Positions 1 to 6,955 of a stretch of DNA of 36,449 nucleotides are shown here, one piece after another; the stretch's first letter is position 1; every line of letters starts with the position of its first letter. Below the pieces are notes generated by a model. That model searched no databases. It saw nothing but the letters and a program-made list of their open reading frames with translations, and was not told where the DNA came from. The position numbers and the translations under genes are program-made. This DNA comes from CAZEDU01 sp964511185 (GTDB taxonomy: Bacteria > Myxococcota > Myxococcia > Myxococcales > Myxococcaceae): positions 1 to 36,449 of the forward strand of contig CAZEDU010000046.1 in assembly GCA_964511185.1 (NCBI GenBank), given 5' to 3'.

Positions 1-347
1 ACGAAATCCACCAGGCCGGCGCACCCGACGCGCCGCTCTACGTGAGCCAGCCGGTGCCCGTCGCCGGGACGAGCGCGCCGCGGGCCGTCTCGACGCCGGG
101 CCGGCGCTGGAGCTGGTGGCTGGCCGGGGGAGCGGCCGCCCTCGCCGCGACGGGCGGATACTTCGCGGTGCGCTTCTCGAACGAGCAGGCCGAGCTCACC
201 CGCCGGCTCGAGCAGAAGGCGACCTACCGCTACGCCGACGCGCTCGCGCTCGACGCCGCCCGCCAGCGCGATCACCTGTTGATGTGGTCTTTCTTCGGCG
301 CCGCGGGCGCGGCCGGCGTCGGAGCGGTCATCGCGGGTTCCTGGTAG
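1..347 (+). CDS. C-terminal part of a two-TM membrane protein (5' truncated)
   Basis: The frame is open from the first bases of the window (codons from position 3) to a TAG at 345-347, so the true start lies upstream; the GTG at 42 is only an internal codon. The visible ~114 residues have a Pro/Ala-rich stretch and then a hydrophobic helix (about residues 42-56, beginning after SWW). A charged segment with many Glu, Arg and Gln follows, then a second Ala/Gly-rich hydrophobic helix at the C-terminus ending in GSW. This tail resembles the membrane-anchored ends of myxobacterial TPR/PEGA-type envelope proteins, but no diagnostic domain is visible here, so no function is assigned. The FHA activator gene begins 25 nt downstream on the same strand. 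Confidence 0.6.
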   Translation, partial: EIHQAGAPDAPLYVSQPVPVAGTSAPRAVSTPGRRWSWWLAGGAAALAATGGYFAVRFSNEQAELTRRLEQKATYRYADALALDAARQRDHLLMWSFFGAAGAAGVGAVIAGSW

Positions 348-372
348 CCTGCGGCGGAACGGCGAGACACCT

Positions 373-1689
373 GTGGCCAAATCCAAGGCGACCGTCACCC
401 TCTCGACACTGCCCGGAAGAGACTCGGTCGAGCTGCCCCCGCTCGTCGTTCGGGCCAAAGGGCCGACGGGCGCCGAGCGGACCCTCCCGCTCGGCTTGAG
501 CCCAATCTTGGTCGGCTCCGCCACCGACTGCGAGCTGACGCTCCAAGACCCGGGCGTCTCCCGACACCACTGCCGAATCGAGCTCACCGAGCACGGCATT
601 CAAATCGACGACCTCGACAGCAAGAACGGCACCTTCATCTCCGGCGTGCGCGTGCTGTCGGCCGTCTTGAACGTCGGCGCGCACGTGTCGCTCGGCGGCT
701 CCGAGCTCGTCGTCGAGCACGAAGGCGGCCCGGCCACGACGGTCGCGCTCTCGAGCGAGCCGGAGCTCGGCGGCGCGCTGGGCCGGAGCGTGCGGATGCG
801 CGCGCTCTTCGAGCAGCTCCGCAAGGCCGCCTCGACCGACCAGCCCATCCTCTTGGTGGGCGCCTCGGGCACCGGCAAAGAGCTGCTCGCCCGCGCCGTG
901 CACGCCCACAGCCGCCGCCACGACAAGCCGTTCGTCATCTTCGACTGCGGCGCGATCACCGCCTCGCTGATCGAAGCCGAGCTGTTCGGCCACGTGAAGG
1001 GCGCCTTCACCGGCGCGACGACCGACCGGGCCGGCCTGCTCGAGCAGGCCAACGGCGGGACGCTGCTCCTCGACGAGGTCGCCGACTTCCCGCTCGACCT
1101 TCAGCCGCGCCTGCTGCGCGCGCTCGAGTCGGGCGAGGTGAGGAGGGTCGGCTCCGACAAGCCGGTCCGGCTGGACGTGCGCATCATCGCCTCGAGCCAA
1201 CACGACCTGGCCAAGCGCGTGGAGGACGGCGCGTTCCGAAGGGACCTGTACTTCCGGCTGTGCGTGGTGGAGGCCAACGTCCCCACGCTGCGCGAGCGCA
1301 GGGAAGACATCCCCCTGCTCGTGGAGCACTTCCTCAAGACCTTCGAGCCGCCCCGAGACCTCTCGCAGCTGCCCCCCAACGCGCTGCAGATGCTGCGCAA
1401 CCACGACTGGCCCGGGAACGTGCGCGAGCTCAAGAACACCGTGACGCGGCTCGTCCTCTTCGGCGGCGAGAGCGTTCGAAACGTGGTGCGGACCGCGGGC
1501 AGCTCGGTGGGCGACCTCGCCCGGCTCCCGCTCCGGCACGCGCGCGACCTGGCCATCGCCGAGTTCGAGCGCCGCTTCGTGGCCGAGAAGCTGGCCGAGC
1601 ATCGCGGAAACGTGACGGCCGCGGCGACGGCGATGGGCGTCTCGCGCCAGTTCCTCCACCGGCTGATCACCAAGTACGACTTGGAATGA
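373..1689 (+). CDS. FHA-domain sigma-54-dependent transcriptional activator (FHA-AAA+-Fis)
   Basis: 438-residue enhancer-binding protein expected to activate RNA polymerase with sigma-54. An N-terminal FHA domain (about residues 40-110, with SRHHC and SKNGT motifs) would bind a phosphothreonine partner. The AAA+ domain follows, with Walker A GASGTGKE (163-170), the sigma-54-contacting loop GAFTGA (210-215, intact), Walker B GGTLLLDEV and the arginine-finger region near FRRDLYFRL. A Fis-type helix-turn-helix closes the protein (AEHRGNVTAAATAMGVSRQ). There is no receiver domain, so the FHA domain is the likely input. The start is GTG at 373. The stop overlaps the start of the kinase gene (ATGA), which suggests that the kinase and activator work as a pair. 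This architecture is common in Myxococcus-type genomes. The target promoter is not identifiable. Confidence 0.93.
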   Translation: MAKSKATVTLSTLPGRDSVELPPLVVRAKGPTGAERTLPLGLSPILVGSATDCELTLQDPGVSRHHCRIELTEHGIQIDDLDSKNGTFISGVRVLSAVLNVGAHVSLGGSELVVEHEGGPATTVALSSEPELGGALGRSVRMRALFEQLRKAASTDQPILLVGASGTGKELLARAVHAHSRRHDKPFVIFDCGAITASLIEAELFGHVKGAFTGATTDRAGLLEQANGGTLLLDEVADFPLDLQPRLLRALESGEVRRVGSDKPVRLDVRIIASSQHDLAKRVEDGAFRRDLYFRLCVVEANVPTLRERREDIPLLVEHFLKTFEPPRDLSQLPPNALQMLRNHDWPGNVRELKNTVTRLVLFGGESVRNVVRTAGSSVGDLARLPLRHARDLAIAEFERRFVAEKLAEHRGNVTAAATAMGVSRQFLHRLITKYDLE

Positions 1690-3200
1690 GCATCGCTGGC
1701 CAGACGCTCGGACCGTACCGGCTCGTTCGACGCCTCGCGGTCGGCGGCATGGGCGAGGTCTGGGAGGCGGTCCGCGTCGACGGGAGCGCGGGCAGCGTGG
1801 CGCTCAAGCGGCTCCTGACCGGCACCGACGAACCCTCGCTCCTGCGCAAGTTCCTCCACGAGGCGCGGGTCGGCGTGCAGCTCCACCACCCCAACGTGGT
1901 GCGGACGCTCGACGTCGGCGTCTCCGACGGCGGCGTCTACCTGGTGATGGAGCTGCTCGACGGGGCGACCTTGTCCCAGCTGCTCAAGAGCACCGGCCCG
2001 CTCCCCGTCGGCCTGGCGGTGAACCTGGTGCTGCAGCTGCTCGCCGGGCTCGGGCACGCGCACCAGGCCGCCGGCGCGGACGGCAAGCCGCTTCGCGTCG
2101 TGCACCGCGACATCAAGCCGTCGAACGCGCACGTGGGTCGCGACGGGCGGCTCAAGCTCATCGACTTCGGCATCGCGCTCACGGCCTCGGACGAGCGAAC
2201 GCTCACCAAGACGGGTCACTTCCACGGGACGCTGGCCTACAGCTCTCCCGAGCACGTGCGGAACGAGCCGCTCGACGCGCGGAGCGACCTGTTCGCCGTG
2301 GGCCTGGTGCTGCACCAGATGCTGACCGGCCGCCGCGTCTTCGAGCAGGAACCCCTCGTTTTCTGGGATTTCCACGATTNNNNNNNNNNCGTCTTCGAGC
2401 GCAGGAGCGAGGCGGCCGTGGTCAGCGCCGTGCTGTGGGACGAGATTCCCTCTGTCCGCGCGACGCGGCCTGACGTGCCCGAAGGCCTCGACGAGGCGGT
2501 GCGCTGGGCGCTCGAGCGCGAACGGGACCGCCGCCCGTCGAGCGCGGAGCAGCTGGCGGACGCGATCAAAGGCTCGGGCGCCCCGAGGGTGGCCGACGAA
2601 GAGGTCGCCGACTGGGTGAACGCGCGCGCGTCGGCGCCGGTGCCGGCGCCGGGCCAGGCGAGCGCGGTCGGTGACACCGTGAGCCTCGCCGCGCCCCAGC
2701 GCCCCTTGGCGCCTGCCGCGACGAAGCGACCGCGCCGACCTTTCTTCATGGCGGCCGTGGTCGCGGCCGGGCTGGCCTCGGCGCTCGTGTTTTGGGCGCG
2801 GACCGACGGACCGCCGCCCACGGGCGCGCCGACGCCCTCTCCGACGCCGGCCGAGCCGCCGCAAGCGCTCCCCGCCGCGGTGCCTTCCGAGCCGCCGCCT
2901 CAGGCGCCGAGGCCCGAGGTCCCTCCGGCGCCATCCGCGGCGCCGCGTCCTCCCGCCCGCAAGCCCTCCCCGCGCGCGCCGCAGCCGGCGGCCCGCCCGG
3001 GCTTCTTGACCGTCGATGCGCGGCCCGACTGGGCGACCATTTTCGTCAACGGACAAGAGCTCGGCCCGACCCCGCTCTTCCGCAAGCAGCTGGCGCCGGG
3101 CAGGTACTCGCTCGAAGCGGTGCGGCCCGATGGCCGGCGGCAGAACCGGTCGGTGCGAATCGCCTCCGACAGCGAAGAGCGCGTGCTCATTCGCTGGTGA
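1686..3200 (+). CDS. Membrane Ser/Thr protein kinase with PEGA domain (interrupted by assembly gap)
   Basis: Hanks-type kinase of about 504 residues as assembled. The Gly-rich loop is near 20-23, with Lys41 in VALKR, Glu59, catalytic loop HRDIKPSN (140-147), DFG at 160-162, and a GTLAYSSPE activation segment. All catalytic residues are present, so it should be active. After the kinase domain comes one transmembrane helix (FFMAAVVAAGLASALVFW). A long Pro/Ala extracytoplasmic linker and a C-terminal PEGA-type beta domain (about the last 70 residues) follow. The start ATG at 1686 overlaps the stop of the FHA activator gene by 4 nt, suggesting that the kinase phosphorylates proteins read by that FHA domain (inference). 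Ten Ns at 2380-2389 lie in the C-lobe. The flanking sequence carries a duplicated 11-mer and probably includes ~54 nt that are not part of the real gene. Confidence 0.9.
   Translation: MSIAGQTLGPYRLVRRLAVGGMGEVWEAVRVDGSAGSVALKRLLTGTDEPSLLRKFLHEARVGVQLHHPNVVRTLDVGVSDGGVYLVMELLDGATLSQLLKSTGPLPVGLAVNLVLQLLAGLGHAHQAAGADGKPLRVVHRDIKPSNAHVGRDGRLKLIDFGIALTASDERTLTKTGHFHGTLAYSSPEHVRNEPLDARSDLFAVGLVLHQMLTGRRVFEQEPLVFWDFHDXXXXVFERRSEAAVVSAVLWDEIPSVRATRPDVPEGLDEAVRWALERERDRRPSSAEQLADAIKGSGAPRVADEEVADWVNARASAPVPAPGQASAVGDTVSLAAPQRPLAPAATKRPRRPFFMAAVVAAGLASALVFWARTDGPPPTGAPTPSPTPAEPPQALPAAVPSEPPPQAPRPEVPPAPSAAPRPPARKPSPRAPQPAARPGFLTVDARPDWATIFVNGQELGPTPLFRKQLAPGRYSLEAVRPDGRRQNRSVRIASDSEERVLIRW
2380..2389. 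other. Assembly gap (10 Ns) inside the kinase gene
   Basis: Ten undetermined bases. The 11-mer cgtcttcgagc occurs just before the gap (2336-2346) and again directly after it (2390-2400), 54 nt apart. The residues between the copies (QEPLVFWDFHD and then Ns) do not fit a kinase C-lobe, whereas joining the two copies gives GRRVFERRSEAAVV, which does. The contig ends probably overlap, and the left end probably carries spurious sequence. Confidence 0.95.
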
Positions 3201-3246
3201 GCGCGGCGCGGTGGCGCGGACCCTGTCGCTTCGCGGTTGACGGGCC

Positions 3247-3261
3247 CCCCGCGGCGCGGGG
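3247..3261 (+). terminator. GC-rich hairpin after the kinase gene (possible terminator)
   Basis: CCCCGC (3247-3252), a 3-nt loop and GCGGGG (3256-3261) form a strong 6-bp stem in the 131-nt gap between the kinase stop and the DUF1592 gene. A second short palindrome, GAAGCTTC, follows at about 3270. There is no T-tract, so this is only a weak terminator candidate. No clear promoter was recognised in the rest of the gap. Confidence 0.25.
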
Positions 3262-3331
3262 AAGAACGCGAAGCTTCTCCGGCGGTTGAGGCCCAAGTCC
3301 CCTCGGCCCTGCTCTTGCTGTCACAGCCGCC

Positions 3332-5023
3332 ATGCTTCGCATCGGAAGACCTTGCGGCGGCCTGGAGCTCGGAGCCCTGGCCCTGTGCGTCGTGGTTTTT
3401 GGGGGCTGCGATGGCATCTCGAGCGCCAGCACCCGCGGCGCTTCCACGGCGCCCGACGCGCCCCGCGGTCCCGGCGGCGGAGGCGGCGTCCCCGACGAGC
3501 CCGTGCTTCAAACCTGCACCGAGGTGCCGGTGGGCCCGGCCTCGATGCGCCGGCTCACCAACCGCGAGTACGACCACACGGTCCAGTCGCTCTTCGGCGT
3601 CGGCTGGACGCCCAGCCGCGAGGTCGGCCTCCTGCCCGACAACCTGGTCGCGGGGTTCGACAACAACGTCGACAGCCAGTCCATCTCGCTGTCTCAGGCG
3701 GAGCGCTACGCCCAAGTGGCCGAGCGCGTGGCGGGCGAGGTCGTCGGGTCGGCCGCCCTTCGAAGCCAGGTGATCGGCTGCGACCTGCCGTCGGGAGGCG
3801 CCCCCTGCCTGCGCGCCTTCGTCGAGACGCTGACCCGGCGGGCGTTCCGGCGCGAGCCCGCCGCCGACGAGGTGCAAGCGCTGGTGGCGCTCGCGCAAGC
3901 CGCTCCCGCCGAGGCGGGCCCTTACGGCGGCGCCCAGCGCGTGATTCGGGCGCTGCTGGAGTCGCCGAGCTTTCTGTACCGCGTCGAGGAGACGGCGGCG
4001 GCGAAGGCCCCGAGCGGCGATGCGCTGGCCACGCGGCTCTCGTACCTGCTCTGGGGTGTGGGGCCGAGCCACGAGCTCCTCACGGCGGCCCAGGCCGGCG
4101 AGCTGGAGACCAGCGACGGCGTGCGGCGCTGGGCCAGGAAGCTGCTCGAGGACCCGCGCGCCAAGGAAGCGGTGCGGAGCTTCTACGCGCAGTGGCTGCA
4201 GCTCGAGCAGCTGGACCACGTGATGCGCGACCCCGCGCGCTTTGCGCTGTGGAACGACGCGCTCCGAGCGTCGATGGCGCGCGAGACCGAGCAGCTGCTC
4301 GACGGGCTCATCTGGACCCCAGGCAGCCGCTTCACCGACTTCGTCGACGCGCGCCACACCTTCGTCGACGCGAAGCTCGCCCAGCTCTACGGGTTGCCCG
4401 CTCCCGCCGCCGGCGCCTGGGTGCGCGCCGAGCTCGCGCCGCAGGCCAAGCGCGGCGGGGTGCTGACCCACGCCTCGGTGCTGACCGTGACCTCGCACGC
4501 GGACGCGGCGACGGCGATTCGCCGCGGCAAGTACGTGCGCGAGGTCCTCTTGTGCGAAGAGCTCCCGCCGCCCCCGCCCAACGCGGGCACCGTCCCCACT
4601 CCCACCGCCGGGCAGACCGACCGAGAGGCGCTCGCGCAGCACCGCGCGGATCCGGCCTGCGCCGGCTGCCACACCAAGCTCGACCCGTTGGGCTTCGGCC
4701 TGTCCGAGTACGACGCCATCGGGCAGCTCCAGGTCGAGCAGGCGGGTAAGCCCATCGACGCGAGCGGCACGCTCTTCGGCTTCGCCGAGCCCAGCTTCGT
4801 CGGCGGGCTCGAGCTCGGCGACAAGCTGGCCCGCTCGCCGCAGGTCACCCGCTGCGCGGCGCGCCAGCTGTTCCGCTACGCGTTCGGCCGGCTCGAGACC
4901 CCGACCGACGAGTGCTTCCTCGACGGGCTGTCCCGCCGGATGGAGGCGACGAACGCGGACTTCCTCGACCTGGTCGTCGAGCTGGCGGCGAGCCCCCCGT
5001 TCCGCGAACCCGCGCGTCCGTGA
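3332..5023 (+). CDS. DUF1592/DUF1588/DUF1585-family exported lipoprotein with CxxCH motif
   Basis: 563-residue exported protein. The N-terminus has a hydrophobic signal segment ending at Cys26 (VVVFGGC), a loose lipobox that suggests a lipoprotein. The PSD/DUF1587-type start motif RLTNREYDHTVQSLFG appears near residue 70. The DUF1592 core and the DUF1588 block follow, with RGKYVREVLLCEELPPPPP, and then a CAGCH motif at 443-447 and DPLGFGLSEYD. A CxxCH in an exported protein is the classical covalent haem c attachment site. The C-terminal DUF1585 region ends the protein. This family is typical of Planctomycetes and Myxococcota and is nearly always next to a DUF1552 gene, as here (18 nt downstream). 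Biochemical function is unknown; an outer-surface redox or polymer-degrading role has been proposed for relatives, but I cannot support it from sequence. Confidence 0.88.
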   Translation: MLRIGRPCGGLELGALALCVVVFGGCDGISSASTRGASTAPDAPRGPGGGGGVPDEPVLQTCTEVPVGPASMRRLTNREYDHTVQSLFGVGWTPSREVGLLPDNLVAGFDNNVDSQSISLSQAERYAQVAERVAGEVVGSAALRSQVIGCDLPSGGAPCLRAFVETLTRRAFRREPAADEVQALVALAQAAPAEAGPYGGAQRVIRALLESPSFLYRVEETAAAKAPSGDALATRLSYLLWGVGPSHELLTAAQAGELETSDGVRRWARKLLEDPRAKEAVRSFYAQWLQLEQLDHVMRDPARFALWNDALRASMARETEQLLDGLIWTPGSRFTDFVDARHTFVDAKLAQLYGLPAPAAGAWVRAELAPQAKRGGVLTHASVLTVTSHADAATAIRRGKYVREVLLCEELPPPPPNAGTVPTPTAGQTDREALAQHRADPACAGCHTKLDPLGFGLSEYDAIGQLQVEQAGKPIDASGTLFGFAEPSFVGGLELGDKLARSPQVTRCAARQLFRYAFGRLETPTDECFLDGLSRRMEATNADFLDLVVELAASPPFREPARP

Positions 5024-5041
5024 CGAAAGGCCTTCACTGCC

Positions 5042-6388
5042 ATGTCCAAGAGCTTTCGATTGCAGCGCCGTACCTTCCTCCGCGGGGCGGGGGTGGCCAT
5101 CGGGTTGCCGGTCCTCGAGGCGATGCTCGACGGGCGCGGCCTGCTCCTGGGCGCCGCGCACGCGCAGGCCGCGCAGCACCCCACCCGCCTCGTCACGATG
5201 TTCTTCTCGAACGGCACCTACCTGCCCAACTGGGTGCCGGATGCCCAAGGGGCCGGGTACGCGCTCAAGCCCGGGCTCGCGCCGATCGGCAAGTTCGCCG
5301 GCCTGCAGGCGCAGGTGAACGTCATCTCCGGGCTGTCGAACACCGGCTTCGACAACGGCGTGGGCGGCGGCCACTGCCGCGGGACCAGCACTTTCGGCGT
5401 GGGCGTCGCCAACACGTCGAGCGGCGCGGGCGGGCCGTCGATTGATCAGGTCGCCGCGCAGAAGCTGGGGTCCGCCACCCGCTACTCGTCGCTCGTCCTA
5501 TCCGGCAGCGACCCGCAGAGCTCGGCGACCGACGGCTGCGGCAGCGCGAACATGAACATGACGTCCTGGGCGGGCCGCAACACCGGCGTGCCGTGCGAGC
5601 GGGACTCGCGGGCCATCTTCAACAAGCTGTTCTCGGGCTTCACGCCGCCGAGCTCGGGCGCGCCGGCGCCGAGCGGCCCGGCCCTGGCGACGCTCGAGCG
5701 CAAGAGCGTCCTCGACTTCGTGAAGTCGGACATCGACCGGCTGAACCCGAGGCTCGGCGCGAGCGACCGCGCGCGGCTCGAGCAGCACCTCACCGTCGTG
5801 CGGGAGCTGGAGCGGCAGCTTCCCTCCGCGACGACGCCCACCCCCCCACCGCCGACGAGCTGCGCGGTGCCGGCGCAACCGGCGTCGAGCACCAACATCG
5901 TCGAGCGGACGAAGGTCAACCTGCAGCTCCTCGCGCTCGCGCTGGCGTGCGACCTGACCCGCTTCGCGCATTTCCAGATTGTCCCGGGGGCCGGCAACTA
6001 CAAGGCGCTGACCTTCCTGGGGCTGTCGGACCACGACCACAACATCTCGCACACCAACGACTGGGCGGCGATCACCAAGGTGACCGCCTGGAAGGTCGAG
6101 CAGTTCGCCTACTTCTGCAGCCTGCTCCAGGCGACCCCGGAGGGCACCGGGACGCTGCTCGACCACTCGGTCGTCTACCTAGGCAGCGAGGTCGCCGAAG
6201 GGCACGTCCACAGCAAGACGAACATGCCGATCCTGGTGGCCGGCCGAGGCAACGGTCGGGTGACGCCCGGACGTCACCTGCGCTTCTCCGGCAGCGTCAA
6301 CAACCTGCACGCCGCGCTCCTCACCATCGTCGGCGTTCCGACCACCAAGTTCGGCGCGGACGGCAGCGCCCCGCTCAACCTCGCCTGA
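5042..6388 (+). CDS. Tat-exported DUF1552 family protein
   Basis: 448-residue protein with a twin-arginine signal (RRTFLRG at residues 9-15, then a hydrophobic stretch and AHAQA cleavage region), so it is exported folded. The rest matches DUF1552, with RLVTMFFSNGTYLPNW near the start of the mature protein, the LDFVKSDIDRL block, the ERQLP block, and the C-terminal DHDHNISH and GSEVAEGHVH histidine-rich motifs. DUF1552 proteins are related to the alkaline-phosphatase/sulfatase-like DUF1501 group. Their metal-ligand-like histidines are present here, but the substrate is unknown. It forms a two-gene unit with the upstream DUF1592 protein, which carries a possible haem; Tat export would suit a folded or metal-loaded partner (inference). 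Start is ATG at 5042, with a purine-rich GAAAGG upstream. Confidence 0.9.
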   Translation: MSKSFRLQRRTFLRGAGVAIGLPVLEAMLDGRGLLLGAAHAQAAQHPTRLVTMFFSNGTYLPNWVPDAQGAGYALKPGLAPIGKFAGLQAQVNVISGLSNTGFDNGVGGGHCRGTSTFGVGVANTSSGAGGPSIDQVAAQKLGSATRYSSLVLSGSDPQSSATDGCGSANMNMTSWAGRNTGVPCERDSRAIFNKLFSGFTPPSSGAPAPSGPALATLERKSVLDFVKSDIDRLNPRLGASDRARLEQHLTVVRELERQLPSATTPTPPPPTSCAVPAQPASSTNIVERTKVNLQLLALALACDLTRFAHFQIVPGAGNYKALTFLGLSDHDHNISHTNDWAAITKVTAWKVEQFAYFCSLLQATPEGTGTLLDHSVVYLGSEVAEGHVHSKTNMPILVAGRGNGRVTPGRHLRFSGSVNNLHAALLTIVGVPTTKFGADGSAPLNLA

Positions 6389-6431
6389 GCTGCCGGTGGG
6401 CAGCGTCCGCCCGCGCGGGTTAAGAAGAGGC

Positions 6432-6944
6432 ATGGACCTCTTTCTCTCCGCCATCGACTCGCCCTGGGGCACCCTCGCCTTCTCGTGGAACGCCGCCGGG
6501 GTGACCGGCCTCGACTTGGGCAGCGCGCTCGACGCCTTCGCCCAAAGCGAACGCCGCCGCTTCCCCCAGCACACGCTCCGCGAGGAGCAGAACCCGAAGG
6601 TCGCCCAGCGGCTCGTGGCCTACGCGCGCGGCGACTTGAGCGCCATCGACGACCTCGAGGTCGATCTGCTCGGGACCGCCTTCCAGCGCCGCGTGTGGAG
6701 CGAGCTCAGGCGCATCGGCCCTGGCCGGACCATCTCGTACGCCGAGCTCGCGCGACGCGTCGGGCAGCCCACCGCCGTGCGCGCGGTCGGCGGCGCGAAC
6801 GGCCGGAACCCCGTGCCGCTCATCGTCCCGTGCCACCGCGTCATCGCCTCGGACGGAACGCTGGGCGGCTACTCGGCGGGCCTGCCGCTGAAGCAGAAGC
6901 TCCTCGCCCACGAGGCGGCGTTCGCCTCGCGCCCGGCCGCTTAG
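6432..6944 (+). CDS. ogt: Methylated-DNA--[protein]-cysteine S-methyltransferase
   Basis: 170-residue O6-alkylguanine DNA alkyltransferase that repairs alkylated guanine by transferring the alkyl group irreversibly to its own cysteine. The C-terminal domain is diagnostic: FQRRVWSELRRIGPGRTISYAELA (helix-turn-helix, with the Arg-finger region downstream), then the active site IVPCHRVI with Cys134, and the closing GGYSAGLPLKQKLLAHE. The start is set at the ATG at 6432, preceded by AAGAAGAGG. An upstream in-frame ATG at 6396 lacks a comparable ribosome site and would add 12 non-family residues. The gene converges on the oxidoreductase gene, with 11 nt between the stops. No Ada-type regulatory domain is attached, so this is the constitutive Ogt type. 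Confidence 0.93.
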   Translation: MDLFLSAIDSPWGTLAFSWNAAGVTGLDLGSALDAFAQSERRRFPQHTLREEQNPKVAQRLVAYARGDLSAIDDLEVDLLGTAFQRRVWSELRRIGPGRTISYAELARRVGQPTAVRAVGGANGRNPVPLIVPCHRVIASDGTLGGYSAGLPLKQKLLAHEAAFASRPAA

Positions 6945-6955
6945 CGCGTCCCCGC

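Noticed and set aside
42..347. GTG at 42 as a real gene start
   Set aside because: The frame is open to the first base of the window and the upstream residues look like protein, so this is an internal codon of a truncated gene.
2900..5374. 824-codon and related minus-strand frames opposite the kinase, DUF1592 and DUF1552 genes
   Set aside because: Arg/Gly/Ala-rich shadow translation covering several known genes on the other strand.
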